Translations under genes and position numbers: made by a program
Assembly (NCBI RefSeq): GCF_006494655.1
Contig: NZ_VHIM01000004.1
Coordinates: 124,001 to 188,000, forward strand
Source of the DNA: Arthrobacter agilis
Lineage (GTDB): Bacteria; Actinomycetota; Actinomycetes; Actinomycetales; Micrococcaceae
Direction of reading: 5' to 3'
DNA: 64,000 nucleotides
Shown here: positions 45,255 to 52,802 of the stretch, one piece after another
Layout: every line of letters begins with the position of its first letter
How positions within the stretch are numbered: the stretch's first letter is position 1
The notes under the pieces: generated by a model
Seen by the model: only the letters and a program-made list of their open reading frames with translations
Databases searched by the model: none
Told to the model about the DNA's origin: nothing

Positions 45255-46946
45255 CTACTCGCTCAACTCGATCTCGGTGAAGACCTCGTCGTTGACGGGG
45301 CTCGCCGGGTACGAGGTGACGCGGGGGGCGAAGGCGAGCGACGGGGCGGGGTGCGCGAGCGGGATGGCCGGGTTAAACTCGGCGATCTGCTCGTTGATGT
45401 CCTTGTACAGCTCCGTCTGCTGCTCGCGGTCGCTGATGCCGCGTGCCTCGTCGAGGGCCGAGAACAGCTCCGGGTTGTCGAAGCCGAATTCGAGCTTCTC
45501 CTGCCCGAAGAACACGCCGATGAAGTTGTCGGTGTCGTTGTAGTCGCCGGTCCACCCGAGGAGGTGCAGACCGTGGTCGGGCGTGCCCTGGACCTGGTTC
45601 AGGTAGTCGGGCGACCATGCGGCGGGAGCGGGCGTGACGGTGATTCCGACGTCGCTGAGCTGTGCCTGGAGGTTGGTGAAGACCTGCTCCGGAGTGGGCA
45701 TGTACGGGCGTGAGACGTTCGTCGGGTAGTTGAACGTGACCTCGAAGCCGTCGGGATAGCCGGCCTCCGCCAGCAGTTCCTTGGCGCGCTCGGGGTCGTA
45801 CTCGTAGGTGGTGACGTCCTCGTTGTAGCCGTCGACGACCTCGGGGATGAACTGCGTGGCGACCTTCGTTCCCTCAGGGAGGGTCTGCGCCACGAGGGCT
45901 TCCTTGTCGATCGCGTGGGCGATGGCCTCGCGGACCTTCGGATCCGCGAGCTCGGGGATGGCCTGGTTCATGCCCAGGTAGAGGATGGTGAAGGGGTCGC
46001 GCGGGGTGATGTTGTACCCGGCGTCCTTGAGGGACTGCGTGTCCGCGGGCGCCACGAGGTCGTACCCGTCGATCGTGCCGGCCTCGAGGGCCTGGCGGCG
46101 CGCCTGGGGATCGTCGATGATGCGGAAGATCGTCTTGGCGATCTGGCCCTTGTCGCCCCAGTAGTCGTCGTAGATCGAGATCTCGAGCTGCTGCCCGACG
46201 TTCCAGGAGTCGAACTTGAAGGGACCGGTTCCGACCGGATGCCCGAGCGCGTACTCGCTGAGCGAGGGTGCCTCGGCGGTTCCGCCGATCTCGTCCGCCG
46301 AGTACTCCTCCAGCGCCGTGGGGCTCTGCATGGCGAAGGCGGGAAGTGACAGCGCGGCGATGAAGCCTGCGAACGGCTTGGCGAGGTTGATGGTGACCTC
46401 GTTGTCACCGTTGGCCTCGCAGGACTCGTAGACGGCGTCCTCGGGGCTGTCCGCGAACCCGCGGAAGAGCGAGCCGTAGTAGTACGAGGTGGTCTCGGCC
46501 TGCTGGATGCCGGTCCAGTTGTACCAGCGGTCGAAGTTGAAGCAGACGGCCTCGGCGTCGAACGGCGTGCCGTCGTGGAAGGTCACGCCCTCCTTGAGCT
46601 GGAAGACCGTGGACAGTCCGTCCTCGGCGGTCTCCCAGGACTCCGCGAGCAACGGCGCGGGGTCGGCGGTGCCGGGTTCCACGCCCACCAGGCCCTCGAA
46701 GATCTGGCGGCTGACGCGGAAGGACTCGCCATCGCTGGCGAAGGCCGGGTCCAGCGACTTCGGATCGGACGACGCGGCGAAGACGAAGGTCGAATCGACG
46801 GCGGAATCGCCCTCGGCGCCGGTGTTCTCCTCGCGCTGGCTCTGCACGCAGCCGGTCAGGAGGAGTGCTGCGATGGAGACCCCTGCTGTGAGCGCCGCGC
46901 GTTTCCTTGCGGCAGAGCCGCGCACGGATGTGCCTCGGTTGGACAT
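45255..46946 (-). CDS. dppA: Peptide ABC transporter substrate-binding lipoprotein
   Basis: A 563-residue SBP family 5 protein. Residues 1-33 are a lipoprotein signal with lipobox LLLTGC (C33), anchoring it on the outer membrane face. The mature part has SDPKSLDPAFASDGESFRVS, VTFHDGTPFDAEAV, GTGPFKFDSW and REAIAHAIDKEAL, classic for oligopeptide binding. GGGAG precedes the ATG. It heads the transporter operon, with a hairpin before the permease genes. The 46947-47157 gap shows no other gene. Confidence 0.93.
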   Translation of the reverse strand: MSNRGTSVRGSAARKRAALTAGVSIAALLLTGCVQSQREENTGAEGDSAVDSTFVFAASSDPKSLDPAFASDGESFRVSRQIFEGLVGVEPGTADPAPLLAESWETAEDGLSTVFQLKEGVTFHDGTPFDAEAVCFNFDRWYNWTGIQQAETTSYYYGSLFRGFADSPEDAVYESCEANGDNEVTINLAKPFAGFIAALSLPAFAMQSPTALEEYSADEIGGTAEAPSLSEYALGHPVGTGPFKFDSWNVGQQLEISIYDDYWGDKGQIAKTIFRIIDDPQARRQALEAGTIDGYDLVAPADTQSLKDAGYNITPRDPFTILYLGMNQAIPELADPKVREAIAHAIDKEALVAQTLPEGTKVATQFIPEVVDGYNEDVTTYEYDPERAKELLAEAGYPDGFEVTFNYPTNVSRPYMPTPEQVFTNLQAQLSDVGITVTPAPAAWSPDYLNQVQGTPDHGLHLLGWTGDYNDTDNFIGVFFGQEKLEFGFDNPELFSALDEARGISDREQQTELYKDINEQIAEFNPAIPLAHPAPSLAFAPRVTSYPASPVNDEVFTEIELSE

Positions 46947-47157
46947 GTGTTGCTCCCTGGTGAACGAGTGATTCCTACCGGATCTACCGGTATCCATGGG
47001 GATCACAGCGGCGACCGCGCTGATCCGTGTGACGAGCCTAACTTCCACGACGGCGGCGAGCCGCATTTCCCGGCGATCAGTGGTTACGATTTGGCATCAC
47101 GACCGCCCGCGCACCCGGTGGTGACGAGCCGGAAATGTCCGTGTAACCGGAGGACCG

Positions 47158-48162
47158 ATGACCGCAGCAGAAACGGCGACCGCCGACCGCTACAGCCGCT
47201 TCGCGGAGCTCGAGGCGCGCGGCTACTCCCCGCTCTACGACGACTGGTGCTCCGGTGTCAGCACGGATGGCGAGGTCCTCGCCCTGCTCGACACGCTTCC
47301 GCCGGCCCGCCGCCAACCCGTGCTCTTCCTCGCGGCCGCCCGCTTCGTCGGGGCTCCCCTCGGGGACTACGGCACCTTCCGCCCGTTCGTCGTCGCCCAC
47401 TGGAGTGCCATCAGCCAGGTCATGATGCGGCGTACCACCCAGACGAACGAGGCCGGGCGCTGCGCCGTCCTGCTCCCCTCGCTCGCGGCGATCAGCGCCG
47501 ACGAGGGCCGGCCGCTGGCACTGATCGAGGTGGGGGCGTCGGCCGGAGCCTGCCTCTACCCGGACCGCTACGCGTACGACTACACGCCCGGACGGCGGCT
47601 TGCACCCGACGGCGGGTCCGCCGTACCGCCTCTCGCCTGCTCGACGGCGGGTGGGGTACCGCTCCCTGCCGCCCTCCCCGACGTGGTCTGGCGGGCGGGG
47701 ATCGACCTGAACCCGCTGGATGCCGGGAACGACGACGACGTCCGCTGGCTCGAGGCGCTCGTCTGGCCGGAGCATGCCTTCCGTGCCGAACGGCTCCGCG
47801 CCGCCCTGGCCCTCATCCGCGCCGACCCGCCCCTGCTCGTCCGGGGTGACCTCAACGACGAGGTCGAACCGCTCGTGGAGCGGGCGCCGACGGACGCCGT
47901 CGTCGTCGTGTTCCACAGTGCCGTGCTCGCCTATCTCGACCCGGCCGGGCGCGCACGCTTCCGCGACACCATGCAGCGCCTGGCAGGCAGCCGTGCCAGG
48001 CCGGTCCACTGGCTCTCCCACGAGGGCTACGGCACGCTCGCCGGCGTGGCCGGGGCGATGGAGAAGGCACCGGGCGAGGCGGATGGCAGGTTCGTGCTGC
48101 AGCACAACGGCACCACGGTGGCCCGCACCGGACCCCACGGTCAGTCGATCGAGTGGCTCTAG
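47158..48162 (+). CDS. DUF2332 family protein
   Basis: A 334-residue cytoplasmic protein of an uncharacterised family common in actinobacteria. Conserved stretches are YSPLYDDWCSGVSTDGEVLA, RTTQTNEAGRCAVLLP, PLALIEVGASAGACLYPDRY and IDLNPLDAGNDDDVRWLEALVWPE. The ALIEVGASAG segment recalls a SAM-binding loop, so a methyltransferase-like fold is possible. GGAGGA precedes the ATG. It is divergent from dppA. Confidence 0.87.
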   Translation: MTAAETATADRYSRFAELEARGYSPLYDDWCSGVSTDGEVLALLDTLPPARRQPVLFLAAARFVGAPLGDYGTFRPFVVAHWSAISQVMMRRTTQTNEAGRCAVLLPSLAAISADEGRPLALIEVGASAGACLYPDRYAYDYTPGRRLAPDGGSAVPPLACSTAGGVPLPAALPDVVWRAGIDLNPLDAGNDDDVRWLEALVWPEHAFRAERLRAALALIRADPPLLVRGDLNDEVEPLVERAPTDAVVVVFHSAVLAYLDPAGRARFRDTMQRLAGSRARPVHWLSHEGYGTLAGVAGAMEKAPGEADGRFVLQHNGTTVARTGPHGQSIEWL

Positions 48163-48210
48163 CACCGGGCGGCCGCCGCAGCGGACCATCGCGCCGGGCC
48201 GGCTCCGGGG

Positions 48211-48948
48211 TCAGAGGCGCAGGCGCAGCTCGTGGCGCACCATGCGCGCTATCAGGTGGGCGAAGGTGTCCCGGGGACTCACGTAGCAGCGCGGCAGCGT
48301 GTACCGGTCGCCCGGCCGGTAGTCGCCGATCACGCAGCCGTGGTCGTAACCGGCTGCCCGGACGGCCTCTGCCGCGGCCGCGTCGAACTCTCCGTAGGGA
48401 TAGCAGAAACTCGTGACCTCGGCCTGCAGGATGTCCTGCAGGGCGTCGCGGCTGCCGCCGATCTCGGCGCGGAGCACCTCGGCATCGGCCCCGCCGAGGT
48501 GCTGGTGGGTCATGGTGTGGCTGCCGATTTCGTGACCGGCGGCCGCCACCGCCCGGAACTGATCGGCGTCCATGAGGCCGAGCCGCGGGCCGTCGTCCCA
48601 CTCGTTGGTTCCGCCCAGGCGTCCGGCGACCGCATACAGCGTGCTGGTCATGCCGTGCCGCCGGAGGACCGGGAGGGCGTGATCGACGTAGTCGGTGTAC
48701 CCGTCGTCGAAGGTGAGTCCGACCAGGCGGCGCGCTGCCCCGCGCTCGTGGGCACGCAGCAGCTCCGACAGCGACACCCCGCGCAGGCCGAGTCTGCGCA
48801 GCAACCGCAGATGGCGGTCCAGACGGTTCGGGTGCACCCGGAGGCGGTAGGGGTCCGGCAGGGTCGACGGGCTGATCGAGTGGTACATGAAGACCGGGGG
48901 CAGTGCCATGCGCCCCCCGACAGGGGGCTCGGCTGGTGCGTCGGACAC
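48211..48948 (-). CDS. Polysaccharide deacetylase family protein (NodB domain)
   Basis: A 245-residue NodB-type deacetylase. Metal-site motifs are LTFDDGYTDY (DD pair) and GSHTMTHQHL (HxxxH), with the third motif CYPYGEFD. The opening FMYHSISPS is typical of the family. It lacks a signal peptide, so it may act inside the cell or be released otherwise. GAGGTG precedes the GTG start. Substrate unknown, perhaps a cell-wall glycan. Confidence 0.88.
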   Translation of the reverse strand: MSDAPAEPPVGGRMALPPVFMYHSISPSTLPDPYRLRVHPNRLDRHLRLLRRLGLRGVSLSELLRAHERGAARRLVGLTFDDGYTDYVDHALPVLRRHGMTSTLYAVAGRLGGTNEWDDGPRLGLMDADQFRAVAAAGHEIGSHTMTHQHLGGADAEVLRAEIGGSRDALQDILQAEVTSFCYPYGEFDAAAAEAVRAAGYDHGCVIGDYRPGDRYTLPRCYVSPRDTFAHLIARMVRHELRLRL

Positions 48949-49002
48949 GGTTTCACCTCGGGCAGGAGACGGACACGAGGTGAAAGCCTAACAGCGTGCC
49001 CC

Positions 49003-50202
49003 TCAGCCGCGCGTGCACTGACCGGCGGAGACGGCGTCGTTCAGCTGGGGCGCGGATTCTGCGATGGGACGCAACTCCTCGAGCGACAGCGCGTAGCCGA
49101 CAGGGGCGTTGGCTGTGGACTTCGCGAAGACGACACCCGTGACCCGGCCCTGCAGATCGAGCAGGGGACCGCCCGAATTGCCCTGCTGCACGTTCGCGGC
49201 GAGGCTGTACACCTGCAGTGGCTGGGGGTCCGCTCCGTAGATGTTGTTCACGAGGACCGGGGAGAGGTTCTGCACGCTCGCGGGCTGGATACGGTACGGC
49301 CCGCCGGCAGGGTACCCGGCGAAGGCCGCCGTCGCACCGTTGTCGAGGTCGTCACCGAGCTGAAGGGCCGCGGCAGGCAGGCCCTCGACGGCGATCACGG
49401 CGATATCGCGCGCGGTATCGAGGCTCACGACGCGGCCCGGCAGGGCGCCCGCCCCCGGCACCTCGACGACCGGCTCGTCGACACCCGCGACCACGTGCGC
49501 GTTGGTCACCACGCGATCGGGCGCGACGACGAACCCCGAGCCGGTCTGGTTCTGCCCGCACTGGAACGCGGTGCCGGTGATGCGGACCACCGACGAGGCT
49601 GCTGCGGCCAGCTCGGGCGTATCGACCGACGCATCCGGCACCTCGGCGGGGGCGACCGGCCCCACGCTCTCGAGGATGGTCGGGATGCCGTCGTCGACGG
49701 CGAGGGTGCGCAGCTGGGCCATCCAGGTCCGCACCGGGCCAGGGGTCGCGGTGTCGATGCCGCGGATCACCTGCGAGGCGGCGAGCTGCTGGGAGAGGAA
49801 CGGGACCCCGAGGGAACTGACGCTGAAGGCCAGCATCGAGAGTACGAGCGCCGCGACGACGACGTTCACCACTCCGCCGAGAAGACGGTCGATCACGCGC
49901 AGTGGCGGGAAGTCCGACCAACGGCGGATCGAGGCACCCAGCGCGGATCCGACGCTCTGCCCGACGATCACGAGGACGATCACGGTCGCGATGACCGCGA
50001 TCAGGCGCCATGGTGCGTCGGGCACCCAACCGGAGACGAGCGGGATGGCGAAGAAGGCGGCAACGGCTCCCGCGACGAAGCCCACGATCCCCCCGAGCGT
50101 CACGAGGAACCCGTTCCGGAGGCCCGCCACGAGGTACCCGAGAAGCACCACCACCAGGACGAGGTCGAGGAGAGTGAACCCCTCGAGGCTGAATTCCGGC
50201 AC
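49003..50202 (-). CDS. MarP-like membrane serine protease
   Basis: A 399-residue protein with a CvpA-like four-helix N-terminus (1-140) and an extracytoplasmic chymotrypsin-like protease. The triad is H236 (NAHVV), D266 (RDIAVI) and S343 (GNSGGP); C215 and C396 could form the disulfide known in M. tuberculosis MarP, whose residues are almost identically numbered. MarP is needed for acid and oxidative stress survival through cell-wall hydrolase activation. AGGGGAG lies before GTG 50202. It is divergent from crp. Confidence 0.92.
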   Translation of the reverse strand: MPEFSLEGFTLLDLVLVVVLLGYLVAGLRNGFLVTLGGIVGFVAGAVAAFFAIPLVSGWVPDAPWRLIAVIATVIVLVIVGQSVGSALGASIRRWSDFPPLRVIDRLLGGVVNVVVAALVLSMLAFSVSSLGVPFLSQQLAASQVIRGIDTATPGPVRTWMAQLRTLAVDDGIPTILESVGPVAPAEVPDASVDTPELAAAASSVVRITGTAFQCGQNQTGSGFVVAPDRVVTNAHVVAGVDEPVVEVPGAGALPGRVVSLDTARDIAVIAVEGLPAAALQLGDDLDNGATAAFAGYPAGGPYRIQPASVQNLSPVLVNNIYGADPQPLQVYSLAANVQQGNSGGPLLDLQGRVTGVVFAKSTANAPVGYALSLEELRPIAESAPQLNDAVSAGQCTRG

Positions 50203-50316
50203 GAACGTTCTCCCCTGGCTATAGACACCGGCAAGGACGATCGCAGTCCGGCACTGCGGATGAGTCTACGGGCGAAGCATGGGAGGACCGTGGGAGCTGG
50301 ACATCCCGGCACCCCG

Positions 50317-50374
50317 TGATACACCCCACCGGGCGGGCATCAGCAAGGGCCCGGCGCGGATCCGTCGTGTATCA
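50317..50374. repeat. Inverted 8-base repeat in the marP-crp promoter region
   Basis: TGATACAC (50317-50324) and GTGTATCA (50367-50374) are exact inverted copies 42 bases apart in the gap between divergent marP and crp. They may be paired operator half-sites. Confidence 0.35.
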
Positions 50375-50467
50375 GTCGTCACATCTGCTCCGGTACGGCA
50401 AGATGGACAGGAGAAGACAGCGCGGACCACCGCGGATCGACGCATCACAGACACATCAGGAGAATTC

Positions 50468-51145
50468 ATGGACATCGAGGTACTGCGCCGGGCGCCCCTC
50501 TTCGCATCACTGGGAGACGATGTCTTCGCCGCACTGACGGATGAGCTGATCGAGGTGGACCTCCCCCGCGGTTCCTCGGTCTTCCGTGAGGGCGACCAGG
50601 GCGACCAGCTCTACTTCATCGTCTCCGGCAAGATCAAGCTGGGCCGGACGGCGCAGGACGGCCGCGAGAACCTCCTCGCGATCCTCGGCCCGGGCGAGCT
50701 GTTCGGTGAGATGGCCCTGTTCGATCCGAGCCCACGGACGGCGACGGCGACGGCCGTCTCGGAGACGCGCCTCGCCGGCCTGAAGAACGAGAACCTGCGG
50801 ACGCTGCTCGAGACGCGACCCGAGGTGTCCGCCCAGTTGCTGCAGGCTCTGGCCCGCCGACTGCGCCGCACCAACGAGTCGCTCGCGGATCTGGTGTTCT
50901 CGGATGTCCCCGGCCGCGTCGCGAAGGCCCTCCTGGACCTCGCGGACCGCTTCGGCCGCCCGGCGACCGACGGCATCCTCGTGGCGCACGAACTCACGCA
51001 GGAAGAACTCGCGCAGCTCGTCGGGGCCTCGCGCGAGACGGTCAACAAGGCCCTCGCCGAGTTCGTGCAGCGCGGCTGGCTCCGCCTCGAGGCACGCGCC
51101 GTGGTCATCCTGGACATTCAGCGGCTGCGCCAGCGGAGCCGCTGA
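50468..51145 (+). CDS. crp: Crp/Fnr family transcriptional regulator (GlxR-like)
   Basis: A 225-residue cAMP receptor-type regulator. The cyclic nucleotide domain contains LYFIVSGKIKLGR and GELFGEMALFDPSPRTATATA (phosphate-binding cassette), and the C-terminal winged helix TQEELAQLVGASRETVNKAL contacts DNA. Position and neighbours match Rv3676. It likely controls carbon genes; a matching box precedes acs in this window. AGGAG lies six bases before the ATG. Confidence 0.94.
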   Translation: MDIEVLRRAPLFASLGDDVFAALTDELIEVDLPRGSSVFREGDQGDQLYFIVSGKIKLGRTAQDGRENLLAILGPGELFGEMALFDPSPRTATATAVSETRLAGLKNENLRTLLETRPEVSAQLLQALARRLRRTNESLADLVFSDVPGRVAKALLDLADRFGRPATDGILVAHELTQEELAQLVGASRETVNKALAEFVQRGWLRLEARAVVILDIQRLRQRSR

Positions 51146-51161
51146 CCGCGCGCGATTCCAG

Positions 51162-51199
51162 CACGGAGGGCACCTGCCGATCGGCGGGTGCCCTCTGTG
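51162..51199. terminator. Bidirectional terminator between crp and the Nudix gene
   Basis: A 17-base stem with two mismatches (CACGGAGGGCACCTGCC arm, GATC loop) between convergent genes. Confidence 0.75.
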
Positions 51200-51202
51200 C
51201 GA

Positions 51203-52114
51203 TCAGCGCCCCCGCTGCACTCCGCCCTCGGTCAGCTTGGGGCACTCGACCTGCAGCATGAGATCACCGTCGAGCTGCGCCAGCTCGGGGTGGTAGACCT
51301 TCACGGGACGCTTGTGCGACAGATACGCGATGCATCCGCGCGAGGAGCCGATCTTCTCCAGGATGATCTCGACGGCAGGTACGGCGAGATCGCTGAGCGT
51401 GCGACCCACCGTGTTCGGCTGGGCGACCTCGTCGCCGAGCCTCGTGGTGTCGCGGTCCGCGATCTCCCGGGCGGCCCACCGCCACTGGCCCCAGATCCCC
51501 TTGCTCCCGAGGATGCTGGGTTCCTGGTTCACGGGCTGAGCCGCGGCGAAGTAGTGGGTGTCGAAACGGCGGTGCGCGAAATCGGGCGTCAGCCAGTGCG
51601 AGAGCGGTTTGATGAGATCGGTCCGCACGCCCAGCCCGCGGCGGGAGAGGATGTCCGCGAAGCGGCACTCCCCCTCGTTGATGGCCTCCCGCGCCTTCAT
51701 CCACTCCCTGGCCTGTGTGCCCTCGATCAGCGAGGACGCATCAGGACCCGCGAGCAGGACCCCGGTCTCCTCGAACAGTTCGCGGATCGCGCACAGCACG
51801 TGACGACGTGCGGCACGGTGGTCGTCGAGCCCGAGCGTCTTCGCCCACATCGACGGGGTCGGCCCGTACCAGGCGACGTCGTCGTCGTCGGACTCGTCGA
51901 TGCTTCCGCCCGGGAAACCGATGACTCCGAGCGGCGACTGGCCGCGGCGGTAGGTCAGGTAGGCCTCGGTACCCACCGCCGAGTCGCGCAACAGGACCAC
52001 GGACGACGCCGCACGGGCCTTGAGCGGCGTGCGGTCACCGTGATCGATCCAGCTCTGCGCGGCGGTGCGCTGATCCGGAGGCACGGGGAAGAGCCTGGTG
52101 CAGAGACGGTCCAC
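51203..52114 (-). CDS. Nudix hydrolase, NUDT19-like
   Basis: A 303-residue Nudix protein. The box is split by an insertion: GFPGGSIDESDDDD is followed about 25 residues later by RHVLCAIRELFEETGVLL, giving the required REx2EE glutamates. This long form resembles NUDT19-type enzymes. The substrate is unknown. GTG 52114 follows the ridA stop by three bases, so the genes are co-transcribed. Confidence 0.87.
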   Translation of the reverse strand: MDRLCTRLFPVPPDQRTAAQSWIDHGDRTPLKARAASSVVLLRDSAVGTEAYLTYRRGQSPLGVIGFPGGSIDESDDDDVAWYGPTPSMWAKTLGLDDHRAARRHVLCAIRELFEETGVLLAGPDASSLIEGTQAREWMKAREAINEGECRFADILSRRGLGVRTDLIKPLSHWLTPDFAHRRFDTHYFAAAQPVNQEPSILGSKGIWGQWRWAAREIADRDTTRLGDEVAQPNTVGRTLSDLAVPAVEIILEKIGSSRGCIAYLSHKRPVKVYHPELAQLDGDLMLQVECPKLTEGGVQRGR

Positions 52115-52117
52115 GGC

Positions 52118-52609
52118 CTAGACGAACTCCGCGATGATCTCGACCTCGACGGGCGAGTCGAGAGGGAGGACCGAGACACCGACAGCGGACCGGGCATGGA
52201 CACCGGCGTCGCCGAGCACGGCGCCCAGCAGATCGGACGCCCCGTTGATGACGCCGGGCTGCCCGGTGAAGGAGGGATCGGACGCGACGAACCCGACGAC
52301 CTTCACGATGCGCGTGATGCGGTCGAGATCGCCGATCTGGCCCTTGATCGCGGCGAGCGCGTTGACGGCGCAGGTGGCGGCGAGCCGCGCAGCAGCCTCC
52401 GGGTCCACGTTGCCGTCCTGTGTCCCGACCTTGCCGGAAGCTGGGAGTTTGCCGTCAATCATCGGGAGTTGCCCCGAGGTGAAGACGTGGTTGCCGGAGA
52501 TCACGGCGGGAACGTATGAGGCGAGCGGGGGCACGACGGCCGGCAGGGTGATGCCCCGTTCGGACAACCGCCCTTCGACCGCGGAAACAACCGGATCTGC
52601 AGCAGACAC
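52118..52609 (-). CDS. RidA family protein
   Basis: A 163-residue member of the RidA/YjgF family, which hydrolyses reactive enamine and imine intermediates. The core shows VPPLASYVPAVISGNHVFTS, GQLPMIDG, and DSPVEVEIIAEFV at the end. The insertion around residue 65-75 and the longer N-terminus place it in the group related to Rv3678c. The GTG start lies two bases beyond the DUF4177 stop, so translation is coupled. Confidence 0.88.
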   Translation of the reverse strand: MSAADPVVSAVEGRLSERGITLPAVVPPLASYVPAVISGNHVFTSGQLPMIDGKLPASGKVGTQDGNVDPEAAARLAATCAVNALAAIKGQIGDLDRITRIVKVVGFVASDPSFTGQPGVINGASDLLGAVLGDAGVHARSAVGVSVLPLDSPVEVEIIAEFV

Positions 52610-52611
52610 CG

Positions 52612-52767
52612 CTAGCTCTTCTCCCTCTTGAGATACGCCACGAGACCCTTCCCGTCGGGTCCGGGAACCACCTGCACGAGCTCCCAGCCGTCCTCGCCCC
52701 ACTGATCGAGGATCTGCTTGGTGGCGTGGATGATCAGCGGAATCGTGGAGTACTCCCATTTCTTCAT
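52612..52767 (-). CDS. DUF4177 family small protein
   Basis: A 51-residue protein, MKKWEYSTIPLIIHATKQIL then DQWGEDGWELVQVVPGPDG, typical of DUF4177; function unknown. There is no ribosome site. TACGCT (52779-52774) ends six bases before the ATG, so the transcript probably begins at the start codon. It heads the ridA-Nudix operon and is divergent from the penicillin-binding protein gene by 35 bases. Confidence 0.88.
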   Translation of the reverse strand: MKKWEYSTIPLIIHATKQILDQWGEDGWELVQVVPGPDGKGLVAYLKREKS

Positions 52768-52790
52768 GGGGAAAGCGTAGCGGGTGCTTG

Positions 52791-52796
52791 TAAACT
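52791..52796 (+). promoter_or_regulatory. -10 box of the penicillin-binding protein gene
   Basis: TAAACT ends six bases before the ATG at 52803, as does the opposite TACGCT for DUF4177. Both messages are likely leaderless from a shared 35-base spacer; no clear -35 is seen. Confidence 0.45.
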
Positions 52797-52802
52797 GGAA
52801 TA

